Below are positions 1 through 12,382 of a stretch of DNA of 64,000 nt, one piece after another. The stretch's first letter is position 1. Each line of letters starts with the position of its first letter. This DNA is from Cryptomeria japonica (taxonomy: Eukaryota > Streptophyta > Pinopsida > Cupressales > Cupressaceae), in the NCBI RefSeq assembly GCF_030272615.1, contig NC_081406.1, positions 247,001,218-247,065,217 on the forward strand. The letters run 5' to 3'. The translations under genes were made by a program, and so were the position numbers. Below the pieces are notes generated by a model. That model was not told the DNA's origin. It searched no databases and worked only from the letters and a program-made list of their open reading frames with translations.

Positions 1-12
1 TTTGATAAAAAT

Positions 13-3000
13 TTGAATATGACGCCATTTCCGCAACATTGCGAGATCCCTAAATATGGCAAATACGATGGAAAATCTGATCCTCAAGATCACATTAGGG
101 AGTTTTGTACTATGAGCATGGAATTTGCTCACGAGGAAACTTACCTTATGCATCTTTTTCCTAGGAGTTTAAATGGACAATCAATCGAGTGGTTTTCAAG
201 ATTACCATCTGGAATCAAATCCTTTGAAGAACTTGTGAATATGTTTATTTCACAATATTCCTACAATATAAGGAATGAAATAACAATGCCAGATCTTTGC
301 AATGTTAAACAAAAGAATGGTGAATCCTTTATGATCTTTTTACAACGATGGAAATGCATGTTTAATAGGTATCCCCGAGATGTACCTAATCAAGAAAAAA
401 TGGACATATTCATTGATAATCTTATCAGTGAAATGAGTTATCGACTAAGGATGCAATGTCCTCCCTCTTTTGCCAAAATAATTGAAAATGGTCTGAAAAT
501 AGAGAACGCAATGGTAAAGAAAGGAGAACTAAAACTTTACAATAATTCATACAACAACAACAATGACAAACCCAAGTTTTGGTCAAAGAATAGGAATGTT
601 AGCAATGAAGGAAATGATGATAACAATACTGCGAAACAACAACAACCAATTTTGAATCTATCAAGTCAAATCCCAAGCAACAACAATCTAGAAAACAATA
701 AAGCCAAGTCCTTTTTCTCTAATCCTCGGAGAAAATTCACAAACATTGGAGAATCTTTAGAATCAACTCTAAAAACTTTGCTTGCTAACAAATTGATTGT
801 TTTACCAGAAGCAAGAATTTATGAACCACCAGTTAAGCCAAATTGGTGGAATGACAATCACTTTTGCAATTATCATCGGAATAAAGGACACCTAACAAAT
901 GATTGTCAAAGATTGAAACACATTATCCAAGATCTAATTGATAATGGAACCATCACGGTGGATAGCCATAAGACGAATGAATCACACTTAGCTTTTAAAA
1001 GTCCACTTCCAAACTATGATAAAGGTGAATCATCCCGATTAGAAAATGACAAAGGGAAAACCAAAGTGAATTATGCTTATATATACGATGATGTAGTAAA
1101 TGTGATCATTGTTAACAAAAATCCATCTTCAGAACCAATCAACGTTATCACAAGAAGCAAAACAAAGGTAACCTTTCTAGGTATAGCAAAAGACCCAACA
1201 TCTGCATCACAACAATACAATTTAGTAGAGAAATTACAACGAATACCTGCTCAAATATCAATTCTAGAACTTCTCAAAGTTTCACCTATGCATAAAGAAA
1301 TTTTGGAGAAAGCATTAGTGGAAACAACGGTTTCAAAATATTTGGATGTAGATCAGTTCCAAAACATGGTAGGACATCTTATAGCTCCTCATTTCTTATC
1401 ATTTTCTGAAAATGATGATGCATCCTTACAACATCCTCACAATGCTCCTTTACATGTTGAAGTCTCCATTAATAAAATTCGTGTCAAATGTGTACTCATA
1501 GATGGAGGAGCTGGTTTAAACATTTGTGCTTTAAGCTTGATAAAAGCTTTGGGATATTCAGAGAATGCAGTAGACCCGAAAAAGAAAATAACCATCAAGG
1601 CTTACGATGAAGCAGAACGTTCTTCTAAAGGAATTGCTATGCTACCAATAAGGATAGGACCTGTGGAAAAGGATACATTGTGTCAAGTTTTAGATTTGAA
1701 TCTCTCCTACAACATTCTTCTGGGAAGACCATGGATTCACAAGATGCAAGCAGTTCCTTCTACATACCATCAATGTGTAAAATTTCCTCATGAAGGAAAA
1801 GAAATCACTATAATTGCAGATTCCAGTCAATATTGCAATAATTTGAAGCCAACACAAGATACCACAGTTCCACATAACAAAGAATTAGTATATCCTACCA
1901 AGGAAATTCAAGCAAAGTTATGGGAAACTTTTGAAGAAAAGCTCAAGTTAAATGATGAAGGAATGGGAAAGTATTCTTTGAATAATTTTCCACTTTCCCC
2001 TAAGTCATATGGAAAACCTACAGATATTCAATCAAAATCATCAGGAAAATCAAAACATATGTTTAAAGGGACATTTGTTAGTGCTAGAACTCTTAAAGAA
2101 GAAAATGAAGACAAAAGTATTCTTGATTGGTTATACAAGGATGAAGATAAAACTATAGCAACAACAACAAAAGTCAATATTCCCATAAAACAATATAAAG
2201 GATATGAAATCATGCAAAAGATGGGATATGAAGGGAAAGGACCAATTGGTAAGCAACATCAAGGTATTTCAGAACCTATTTGTCTGCATTCACAATCCAC
2301 AAAAGATAAATCTGGGTTAGGATATCTGAAGTCTAATCAAAAGCAACATAATCATCAACAACAAAAATGGAGAAAGAAATCAATTTCTAAAGAAGAAAAT
2401 TGGCAAGAAAAGCTACATCAAGCGGCTGAAACAGTAACCAATAAACAAAAAGAGCAAGAAGAACACGAAAAGAAAGAAGAGAAGATTATCATCCTAGGGA
2501 ATGAAAAATCTTCTCAGCAAGTCCTAGAAATACAAACAAAAGAAAAATCTGAACAAGATATTCCAGAAGCAGTAAAAATAGAAATGATAGAAATCAGAGA
2601 ACTTTTTGCACCATACGACATTCCAATATGGTATAGTGGAGTAATCTTAGATCATAATTCAGAAACAGATTCCAATGAGTATGAATGGGGACCAGATGCC
2701 TTATCTACTACATCAAGTAAAGAACACAATGAAGATCAAGCAGCTATTACAAAAGAAGACTTGTCTATTACAGAACAAAAGATAAAATTAGTAAGGAGAC
2801 AAGAGAAACTTAGAATTCGGAGAAAAGAGGCGTATGCAAAAAGAAAAGAGAATGACAAAAACAATGACACAATGCCACAAGAAGTGCAAACAAGAATCAG
2901 ATATGCAAGAACCATAGAAGAAATAAGAGATAGTCAAGTTGGATTAACTATTAGTCCAGAAGAAGCTGAGTTTGAAAGGAGACAAAATCTGTTAAAAGAA

Positions 3001-4827
3001 TCCTCTTTAACATGTACACAAGTCTACCAACTCCAAACTGCAAATGGATTCAATCAGGAAGAAATTTGCAATACCAAAGATGTGTGTGTTGATATAATCC
3101 ATTCATTTAAGGGACAAACGTCAATTGAAGAACCACTTGAGTATGAACTACAAAATGCTAATATTAATCTTGTTAAGACTAATTCGGAAAATCTTGAGAA
3201 AGACAATTCTCAAAAACATTCAATCTATGACAATACCTATTCTATGATAAATTATGATCATTATGTCATGAACATTGAAACACTTAATGATGACAATGAT
3301 TATGATTTACCACTTCTTCATCCTAAACTAACTGATTGGGATAATTTAGATAACCCTGAACTAAATGTCTTTTCCAATGATCATGACTTAGCTATATACC
3401 TTAACACTATTGAACCCATAACACCTAAGATATCTTCCACTACAAAATCAAGTGATGTTTCTCATAGACAGGAGAATGCCAAATTTTCCAGTCGCAAAAA
3501 CAAAATAAAACAAGGAAAGAGACCTATTGTTGAAAACCATTTCATGGCAACATTAGATCAATCAAAAGAGAAAATAAAGGGCGTATCTGATGGTGAAAAC
3601 CTCCTTGAGGTGCCAGAAGATGGAAAGTTTGACATTTTTCCTGCATATTTTCAAGAGAGATCTGCTATCCTAATAGAACCAACAGAAGCAGTAAACATTT
3701 ATACATCAAAGGATCCTAAAATACTTCATTTTTCTGCCTCGTTATCAAAAAGAGAGAGGAAAGAATACATGGAATTCTTTAAGCAGAGGCAAATAAATTT
3801 TTCTTGGTCTTATGCAGATATGCTAGGACTTAACCCAGATCTTATCATGCATCATCTTAATATGGATTTAAAAGCAAAACCCGTTAAACAAAAGATAAGA
3901 AAGGTGCACCCACATATTGCTCTTCTTGTAAAAACTAAGCTCAAGAAACTATTAGAAGTGGGTTTCATAAGACCAGTGGCTTATCCAGAATGGGTTTCAA
4001 GTATTGTACCAGTTTCAAAACCAGATAAAAGCATAAGGGTTTGTATAGATTTCAGAGATCTGAATAAAGCATGTCCAAAAGATGATTTCCCGCTACCAAA
4101 CATTGATATCATAGTGGACTTATCAGTAGGACATGAGATGTTTTCATTAATGTATAGCTTCTCAAGATATAATCAAATAAGAATTGCACCTGAAGATCAA
4201 GAGAAGACAGTTTTCACCTGTGCATGGGGAACGTACTGCTGGAATGTTATGCCATTTGGGCTTAAGAATGCAGGAGCGACTTATCAAAGGGCTATGACGA
4301 TAATTTTCCATGATATGATGCATACATTTATGGAAGATTATGTCAATGACATACTTGCAAAATCTCACACAAGAAAAGAACATTTGAACATTTTAAGCAA
4401 GATTTTTGACAGGCTGGAAAGATATCAATTGAGATTAAATCCAAAGAAATGTGCATTCGGGGTAACCTCTGGAAAGCTCCTTGGGTACATTATATCAACT
4501 CGTGGTATTGAAGTAGATCCTGGAAAAGTTAAAGCTATCATGGAGATGGAGTCACCTAAGAACATAAGTCAATTGCGATCTTTACAAGGAAGGTTGCAAT
4601 CAATCAGAAGATTTGTGTCCCAATTGGCCGATAGATGTCTTCCCTTTACCCATCTTCTACATAAAAATGTTCCATTCAAATGGGATCTAACATGTGAAGA
4701 ATCTTTCTTGCAAATAAAAGAATATCTCGAGTCCTCCAATACTGATATCACTAACCAAAGGGAAACCCTTATTACTCTATGTATCAGCAACAAGTGTATC
4801 ATTAGGCGCTCTCCTAGCTCAACATGA
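13..4827 (+). pseudogene. Gypsy gag-protease-reverse transcriptase polyprotein (5' incomplete)
   Basis: This is an open frame of 1604 codons. The retrotransposon gag domain spans about residues 25-165. A C-H-C zinc-knuckle-like segment (CNYHRNKGHLTNDC) sits near residue 285. The retropepsin-like protease has Asp497 in an LIDGGAG motif and ILLGRPW near residue 565. A G-patch (GYEIMQKMGYEGKGP) lies at about residues 728-757, followed by a long Lys/Glu-rich linker. The RT starts near residue 1280. It is inactive: the first catalytic Asp of the usual MDxxSGYNQI is Tyr1381 (MYSFSRYNQI), and the YxDD box reads YVND at bases 4339-4350. The last codons after about 4735 are out of frame relative to the family, and the coding continues in the +1 frame. 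The first ATG is probably internal to gag, because coding precedes the window. Confidence 0.85.
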
Positions 4828-5570
4828 TGATGAAGGAAAAGAAAGCAGTTTATTATATCAGCAAAACACTTGTTGGATATGAGTTAAATTATTCATCAAT
4901 TGAAAAGATATGTTTAGCAGTTGTATTTACAACTCATAAGCTACGACATTATATGTTGATTCATTCTATAAAACTAATAGCAAAGGTAGATCCTCTCAAA
5001 TATTTATTGAGCAAGTCAACATTAACGGGGAGACTAGCCAAATGGGTTATGATACTGAGTGAATTCGACATAGAATATGTTGACCAGAAATCCATCAAAG
5101 GACAAATCATTGTTGATCAATTGGCTGATGCACCTTTACAAAATGACATGCCTTTGCACATCAAATTTCCTGATGCAGATATCTTGACAGTAAGTACAAA
5201 CTTTTCGGAATTGTACTTTGATGGTTCTTATACTCAATATGGATCAGGTGCATGAATCTTTTTTATCACACCTCAAGGACATATAATTCTGAAATCGTAT
5301 AGACTAAGATTTCCATGCACCAATAATACTGCAGAGTATGAAGCATTGGCTATAGGGCTCAAAATGGCCATTGAATGGAATGTTAAAGAACTACATGTCT
5401 ATGGTGATTCACAACTTGTCATTTATCAAATAAATGATGAATATCAAAAAAAGGATGATAAGCTTATGTCGTACAAATAGCTAGTTGAGGATTTTAAAGG
5501 ACATTTTAAAGAAATCACATTCACCCAGATTCCCAGAAATGAGAATAAAGCAGCAGATGCAATGGCTACA
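4735..5570 (+). pseudogene. Gypsy RNase H plus archaeal-type second RNase H
   Basis: This continues the polyprotein after two frameshifts (about 4735 and 4840). The first part, with KTLVGYELNY, the KLRHYM segment and SEFDIEYV, is the RT-linked RNase H of Ty3 type, which degrades the RNA strand of the hybrid. From about 5205 a second RNase H begins with YFDGS (Asp at 5220-5222), then TAEYEAL, VYGDSQL and a final NKAADAMA. These are the four acidic positions of the RVT_3 or archaeal-type fold. It is broken by a TGA at 5253-5255 and a TAG near 5478. Having both domains is diagnostic of the Tat lineage. Confidence 0.8.
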
Positions 5571-6943
5571 GTAACATCTCTCTTGCAAAATAAAGAGAAT
5601 CAACAACGTTACAAATTTCTTGTGGAAGATATCTTAACCCCTACCATTCAATCCCAACATACCTATCGAATTTGCCATATATCAGGAACCAGTCAATCCT
5701 TATATGGTCAAACCTACCAATATTTAAAAGATCATATCCTTCCTTTGGAATTATCTCGTAATCAATGAAGAAACTTTATTCGTCAGTCCTCTCGCTATAC
5801 CATTACTGCTGATATCCTATATAGGCGTGGTCTAGATGGTACATTGTTGAGTTATCTTGAAAAAGATGAATCTGAGAGAGTTCTTAATGACATTCATGCG
5901 GGTATTTGTGGTACACACTCAAGTGGTTTAACATTGGCTAAGAAACTTATTCGTATGGGTTACTTTTGGCCTACTATGGAAAGAGACTCATTCACCTATG
6001 CTAGAAAGTGTAAATAATGTCAAATTCATAGAAATGTAATTCATACACCAGCACAAGAGTTATATCCTATGACAGGATCATGGCCATTTTCACAGTGGGG
6101 CCTGGATTAGGTCGGAAAGATCAATCCCTCTTCTTTTAATGTACATAAGTTTATTTTGGTTGCTACTGAATATTTTACTAAGTGAATTGAAGCAGTACCT
6201 TTAACAATAGTGACAGGAAAACAAATATCATCATTTATTCTAAATTATATAATCTGTCGCTATGGAGTTCCTATGACCATTATCACTGATAATGGAAGAC
6301 CGTTCAAAAATCAAGATGTGAACAGTTTCATATCCAACATAGGTTCTCTACTCCATATTATCCACAAGGTAATGGTCAAGATGAGGCATCAAACAAAACT
6401 ATTTTAAAAATCTTGAAGAAAACAGTCAATGAAGCTTGAAAAGACTAGCACATTCAGCTAAATCTTGCTATTTGGGCATATCAAACTAGTGTCCGCACTC
6501 CAACATGGGCAACTCCATATTGTTTGGTCTATGGATCAGAAGCTATATTACCTATAGAAGTAGAGATACCTTCTCTACGAGTATCCTTGCATGGTCTTAT
6601 ACCAGAAGAAGAACAAAGAGTCTCTCGACTCCAGGAACTAGAACTGATTCAGGAATGTCACCAAAATGCAACAGACTATTTGAAAGTATACCAAAAAAGA
6701 ATGGCAAGAAGCTATAACCATAGAGTCAAGCCGCACACTTTCCAGATTGGAGACATAGTTCTAAGGGAGAATCCAAGAAATCAGCAAGACCGAGAAAAGA
6801 AGGGAAAATTTGAACCAAATTGGCTAGGACCTTTTGTCATAGTAGCAACATATGGATCAGGAGCATACAAGTTATCTACCCCTGAAGGTGATTGGTTTGA
6901 TGAACCTATCAATTCTATCCATCTTAAGAAATTCTATGCTTGA
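5571..6943 (+). pseudogene. Gypsy integrase, decayed
   Basis: The integrase inserts the cDNA into chromosomes. A His/Cys zinc-binding region is readable at about 5890-6030 (HAGICGTHSSG, then CKxCQ with a stop). The catalytic core follows: a GLD segment near 6100, TDNGRPF near 6280 and a Glu in NGQDEAS at 6383-6385, consistent with a D,D-35-E core. The C-terminal domain is open from 6524 to the stop at 6943 and contains YGSEAILP, the segment YNHRVKPHTFQIGDIVLR, and WLGPFVI. Stops at about 5766, 6015, 6107, 6183, 6437 and 6446 and a frameshift near 6350 inactivate it. Confidence 0.82.
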
Positions 6944-8236
6944 GATATAAAGTCCTGGAAAAATCAATAAAAGGCATATAAAGTCCTGAAGAAATCAGTA
7001 AAAATAAAAAAAGCAGAAAATCCCTAAAAAGTATAAAACAACAAAAATGCAATAAATTTAGATGGTGAAAACCTGGTAAATAGGCACTATCTAAAAAGTG
7101 AGTTTCTCCATCCATGAGATCGCTTTGCGCACCTATCCACTCCATCCTCTCGCATTTATCACTTCCATCTTTCACATCCATTGCTCTGAACCATTTAGCA
7201 AGAAATATGCAACTTGCCAACAATTATAACCTTTTGACATACTTATCATAGTCACTATCTTAGATTTTATCAGTATCTATCAATCTGCATTTCTATTCTG
7301 TCATGGTTTGGATCTTGATCAATTCATACATCCATAATAAATTTTTGCTTCTACTGGGGGCAAAATCCTAATTCCTTTTGCTAAGGTGATCTTTTGAAAA
7401 CTTAAAAATCCAAAAACATTCGAAAAACTTACAAAAAACCAAAAACATCTAGGGTTTTGAATTAGATAACAAGCAACAAAGCAACAAATCAATCAAGGCA
7501 TCTCATCAACAACTGAATCGTTAAACTTAGAAAATGAAGAATCAACCCACAAGCTATAAAGGATTATCAAAGATCATTCATTAAGATGATTATATCAGTT
7601 AATGACCATAAGAACATGTGAATGACATACAAGATTCAGTGTTTATATCTTGATTTTTACTAATCATGTACTCTATGCGACTCAAGGATGTCCATGACTA
7701 GAGGAGCTATGATGGGGCATGATTATTTTCTTTGATTGTTGTCTATGGTTTATCTCTTACTACGGTATGAACTTGTCTCAGGATATGATCGGCAAAAGAT
7801 CAAGGAGGATGTTCCAAGTCATGCATGAAAGAAGATACTCCTTGTCTGTTCTGCAAGCAATACTCAGGTCAACTTGATTCATTATATCAATTTGCTCGTA
7901 TTAACTTGCTATATCAAAATCCATGTAAGAAATACTCAGGTCATCTTGAATCTTTATGTCAAGTTGCTTGTATTTTCTTACAACATTTTAAAGCTCAATG
8001 ATGAAATCAAGCACTGTTACCTGATAGCATATGAAGAATGGCAGTACAATTTTTAGTTAGATCATTTCATTAGCTCATTATTCATATGCATTATAAGCAT
8101 TCATGATCAATTGCATTATAAGCATATCATTTCATTAGTAGGTCAACGGTCATAAATAAAGATTGAGTATACTTGGACAAATAAAAACAATTTGCATTTT
8201 TATTCATTTCATTTTAGCTGCATTTTATCAATGTAT
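6944..8236 (+). other. Gypsy post-pol spacer, no gene
   Basis: This is untranslated retrotransposon sequence downstream of integrase. Two short blocks recur in the pol-less element at the right end of the window: GAAAACCTGGTAAATAGGC at about 7067-7085, and ACTGGGGGCAAAATCC at 7353-7368, which looks like an internal polypurine tract. The short ORFs here show no domain I recognise and I regard them as chance. Confidence 0.5.
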
Positions 8237-8499
8237 TAATTGCATTCAATCAAGTGCATTTCATTAACCATGTAAAGTATCATCATCATTATCTACATTA
8301 TCATTCCATTAAAGATCATTTAGTTGCATCTTTTTCACTTAGATTCATAATCATTATAAGCATAACATATAAATCAAAAACAAATCAATCATTCATATGT
8401 AAATCTATGCATTAATTGCATTCAATTAAGTGCATTTCATTAACCATATAGTGTATCATTATTATTTGCATTATCATTCCATTTATCATTTAGTTGCAT
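8237..8499 (+). repeat. Diverged direct duplication of about 95 bp in Gypsy spacer
   Basis: The stretch 8237-8330 (containing ATTAATTGCATTCAATCAAG and CATTTCATTAACCAT) is repeated at about 8409-8499 with a few substitutions. The surrounding 8050-8820 is rich in CATT and ATCAT words and is otherwise without structure or coding potential. Confidence 0.6.
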
Positions 8500-9229
8500 G
8501 CATAAAATTTCAAAAAACATTTCATTTGTATATACATCATCGTAAGCATTAAGCAATCATTTCATTTGCATTTTCATATAGATCATTTGCATCATTTAAG
8601 TTAAGTAATCATTTTCAAATGCATCCAGGATAAGTAAAATCAAAAACATTTATCATTTGCATCATGTGTAAGTTATTGCCATCATATCATTATCCATCTA
8701 ATCATTGTATCCATAAAATCAAAGCATATAAGCATATAGAACATCATCAAATAGAATAACATGCATAAATAAAAGCATCATCATATAGAATCCATGTCTG
8801 CATATAGATCATCATAAAACAATAAAAGTCCAAGTATACAATGATATCCAATAAACAATACAAATGATCCAAATCAAGTCACGGTTGTCCTGTACCACTA
8901 CCACCTGACTCTGTCCATCTCTATGGCTATGGGCGAGAAGATCCTCTAGATGCATGTCTACCATGCTCACCACTCCTCTAAGGAGGTCCCGTGACCCCAC
9001 CCCTGCTAGTATCCATCAACATGGTGGTCTGATAACTACCTGCTCTCTGGCTCTCTGCAACTGCCTCCTCATATAATTGTCGCTAGTAGGAAGTCTCCTT
9101 CCCGACCCGAAATAATGCTCTAACAGTGTCCGCTGAGAGAGTACCTAATCCAATCTACTGAATATGATCTAGAAGACCCTGAGTATCCTGCTGTCTCCTA
9201 ACAGTTGTGTCTCTCTTAGTCATAAGAGT

Positions 9230-11063
9230 CTATATTTGTGCTCGAAGCTGATCAATCTGTGCTCTCAGACTGTCAATAGTATCATGCCCTGGCACATCAT
9301 GCTCTGGTATAACCACATTTGGCATATCCTGCACTGGTGCAACCTGCTTTGGTAGATTTTGCTTTGGTGCATGAATCCCAATCCCCTCACCACCAACATG
9401 TCCAACTGCTGGAACCTCAATCCGAGTAACTCTCTGAACCTGTCGTCTAATCAGGGGAATATGATCCTCGGGATCCTCATCATCACCACCATGAGCTGCA
9501 ATAACTCTAGGATTTGGCTGAATCAGTCCAAAATCAATACCTCTCCCGCAACCCCCATCCAATCCAGTCACCCTGCCCCCTCTCAATGGTAATCCTCTAG
9601 GTGATCTCATCCCTACCCTGCTAGTATCCCTCCCAATTTGTCCACCATATCTCCCACCCATAGGACGAGGTCTATCAATCCTGCCAGCCAATCCAAATGG
9701 TCCTCCGCGGACTCTCAATCACTGTCCTCTCTGTCCAAGTCCACCACCACCACCACCTCTATCCCAACCATCATCTCCACCTCTCCTAGCCTCATGTGCA
9801 ACTCTAAGCTCATCTACGTCTCTGTCTCTTGCTAACAGGATCATCTGAATCATCATCATCATCTCCTAAGCTAGGAGGAGGATCTACCGGATCCATAATC
9901 CGAAGAAATGGATGAGCTAATAAATACTAAGCATACTCTGCAATAACCCTAGGATCAAGAATTTGCAATCTCATATCATAAGCCACTCTCGGAGTAGCAA
10001 CAAACTCTGCACGAGCAATCTCAAATGACAAAGATGGTCCCCAATCTCGCCTATCACTGTATCGTTGAGCATAAATCGTCACACCAGTAGGCATAGGCTA
10101 AATGATACCAAACTGTCTCAAAATCCGACCAATCAACTGTTGCTCAAAAATGAAGGGTGTCCGACCAATAAGATATCTACTCTGTATGATAAATGGTAAT
10201 GTTTGTGCATCATCCATCCATGGCTCACAATCAACATATGGTCTCCAAGTGATGCTATCCAAAGAATCAAGAACCCAACGCCAATACTCCATCTTACCCA
10301 GCTTGGGCTGAGTAAGAACGTCTGCATAAAAATAAACATATGGTTGCCTCTCTCCACGAAATCTGTGATGGATAGGTCGAGTAACAACAATGTGCTCCCA
10401 ACACCAGATCTGCAATAACGTGCATCCTGTAGACAAACTAGCACTCTCATCATACACAACCTGGTGAAGATCATGATATAAATGTGCTAGCATATAAACA
10501 CCCCAAGCATATCGTGTACGATGCTACATCATACTCAGTAGAACCTCACCCCATCCAACTAATAAACCTCGAGATCGCCTATCGGGACATATAAATCCAC
10601 CAATCAAACTAGCAAGAATAACAGGAAGAGTCTCATAGTACATCACCATGTCTACCCATCCGATCTCTCCTCTACTGATGCTCTCATCAGCAAAAATGAC
10701 TCTACAAGCCTCGGTCCCAACGTGATCCTGATAATCGTACTGCACTAGTTCCCCAGTCACTGGGATATGCAGAATCCTATAGACATCCTCTAGGGTAACA
10801 CTAATCTCACCCATCGGTAGGTGGAAAGTGTTATGCTCACTATGCCATCTCTCAGCTAATGCAGTCAACAAACCTCTATTATGTGTAATCTCTGGCATAA
10901 ACAATAAATGACGTAAACCACAGGCATCTATGTGTCTAATCTCAGCCTGGGACAACTCTAGAACTAAATGACGTATGGCCAGTAATTTCTCCCGACACTG
11001 GAGAACATCAAGTTTCTCCTGTTTTTTCCAGAGACACCAATCAATCAAATCAAACTGACTCAA
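9230..11063 (-). pseudogene. Antisense extra ORF of the Tat element: plant mobile domain (PMD) protein
   Basis: The frame reads leftward from an ATG at 11063. The first 179 codons contain the core of the plant mobile domain (aminotransferase-like; the family of MAIN/MAIL1 and of many transposons): LAERWHSEHNTFHLPMGE, then the segment TLEDVYRILHIPVTGEL and GGFICPDRRSRG. The frame continues through a stop near 10521 into 10493-10098 (WCWEHIVVTRP, QPYVYFYADV, RYLIGRTPFIF) and, after another stop and a frameshift near 9840, ends in a Gly/Arg-rich tail and a short coiled-coil segment (SLRAQIDQLRAQI) at 9718-9230. Decayed coding may reach about 8890. PMD proteins act in silencing and genome stability in plants. 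Its role inside retrotransposons is not established. Confidence 0.78.
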
Positions 11064-11490
11064 TCATCAATCAATCAATCAAATCAATCAAGCAACCAAT
11101 CAAATCAATCAATCAAATCAAATTGAAGCAACTTAAGCTATCAAATCATTTTAAACCTATCAATCATGGTTTGTTATCAATCACTGAGTTTGATAAAAAA
11201 CTCTGCTAAGCTCTTGCATCAGAAACTAAATCGATTTCTTAGAGCTACTCAATAAAGCTAAACAAATCTACTCAATCAAGCTAAACAAAGCTACTCAATC
11301 ATCAAATCTACTCAATCAAGCTAATCAAAGCTATCTATCAATCAAGCTAATCAAAGCTACTCAATCATCCAATTTATCACTCAAGCTAATCAGAGCTACT
11401 TTATCAATCAAGCTAGTCAAAGCTACTCGATCGAGCAATCAAAGCTATCTATCAAACACGCAATCACTCAATCAAGACTCTATTTCATCC
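11064..11490. repeat. Simple (AATC)n and TCAATCAAGCTA-rich tract
   Basis: Low-complexity sequence between the antisense ORF start and the GCGCTAA array. It first runs as AATCAATC repeats, then as degenerate units such as CTACTCAATCAAGCTAA. No coding potential is seen. It would lie in the 5' leader of an antisense transcript. Confidence 0.7.
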
Positions 11491-11587
11491 ACAATGTGTA
11501 TTACACATGTTAAATCTAATCATCAAAAGTGATTTTAAACCTTCGCACTTATCAAAAATACCAACTTTGAACAAAAGCACTATCGTT

Positions 11588-11865
11588 TTTAGCATATGCG
11601 CTAAACAACGATGCATATGCACTATTATAAGCAAAAATGCTATCCTACCAAGCATATGCGCTAAACAACAATGCATATGCGCTATTCTATGCAAAAGCGC
11701 TACCATTTCATGCATTTGCGCTAACAAATCAAACAAACGTGCTAAAACACACAAAAACGCTAACAATCTATGCATTTGCGCTAACAAACAAAGCAAAAGG
11801 GCTAAATCAAGCATTTGCGCTAAACGAAATGGCATATGCGCTAAAGAAAATTGCAAATACGCTAA
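11588..11865 (-). repeat. Array of about 14 units of a 20-bp motif (TTAGCGCATATGC on the minus strand)
   Basis: Units such as GCATATGCGCTAAAC, GCATTTGCGCTAAC and GCAAAAGCGCTA recur about every 20 bases. Read on the minus strand the core is TTAGCGC followed by ATATGC, AAATGC or TTTTGC. The same core occurs in the opposite orientation in the Gypsy leader at 13640-13838. The units are diverged and unequal, so this is not a young satellite. Confidence 0.75.
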
Positions 11866-12368
11866 TCTAAAATCAAAAAAATTGAAATTTTCAAAAATTC
11901 AAAAAAGAGCACCTAAAACATGAAATTTTGAACGAAAACTTGAAAACAAAGCTCGGGATAAGATACATACCGGATACCCATACTCGATTGGCCGCTGATA
12001 TCGTCGAACTCGCTCGAATCGATGACACTCCACTGGAATCACCATTTTGGCCACCTCAGCAAAAATATTCTCTCCAAAAGCTGACAAGGATAACAATGAA
12101 GTTAAAATTAGCCTTGGTTAATTTTATATTTACTATTTCAAGAGTAATTAATTTCAACAATGGGGCAATTTAATTTGTTTTTTACAAATGAATTTAATTG
12201 ACTAAATTTCTTATCACATTATCACGAGATTAATCATTCACACTAAAATTTTCGACAATTTCATGATCAATCTCTTGAGGGGGCACACAATCTGGATTTT
12301 CAATTTCTATCAGGCATTATCGAGACTTGATTTAATCTTTGAAACAATGTTGTCTCGGCATCATTTCA
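11866..12368 (+). other. Gypsy 3' internal end, no gene
   Basis: This holds no coding sequence. A block near 12265-12285 (GATCAATCTCTTGAGGGGGC) followed by TTTGAAACAA and TGTCTC is matched, on the minus strand, just inside the polypurine tract of the right-hand Gypsy element (48330-48450). It therefore looks like a conserved 3' internal module of this family. Confidence 0.5.
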
Positions 12369-12382
12369 AAGAAGGGCAAAAT
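12369..12382 (+). promoter_or_regulatory. Gypsy polypurine tract
   Basis: AAAGAAGGGCAAAA lies immediately before the TG that starts the LTR. This is the expected plus-strand primer site for second-strand cDNA synthesis. The equivalent tract of the right-hand element reads AAAGAGGGGCAAAA (minus strand, 48318-48304). Confidence 0.75.

Larger units (their letters stand above)
1..12382 (+). mobile_element. Ty3/Gypsy retrotransposon internal region, Tat lineage, decayed
   Basis: This is the internal part of an LTR retrotransposon; its 5' LTR and gag start lie left of the window. The order gag, protease, G-patch, RT, RNase H, second (archaeal-type) RNase H, integrase, then an antisense extra ORF and a polypurine tract can be read directly. 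Two RNase H domains and an antisense ORF between pol and the 3' LTR are known traits of the plant Tat lineage (Ogre, Retand and relatives). The frame carries several shifts and stops and altered catalytic residues, so it is dead. The 3' border is set by the polypurine tract at 12369-12382 and the LTR start at 12383. Confidence 0.85.

Noticed and set aside
4735..4850. Programmed frameshift between RT and RNase H
   Set aside because: Two opposite one-base shifts 100 bases apart, no slippery heptamer recognised, and many other lesions nearby. Random indels explain it.
1..6943. Endogenous pararetrovirus
   Set aside because: Integrase and a Gypsy-type order with a tRNA-Lys-type primer site and LTR are present, and no movement protein domain was seen. 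It is a retrotransposon.
11588..11865. Minus-strand ORF 11485-11856 encoding a repetitive LAHM/LAQM peptide
   Set aside because: The periodic peptide is a by-product of the 20-bp DNA repeat; both strands give similar open frames and there is no start context or domain.
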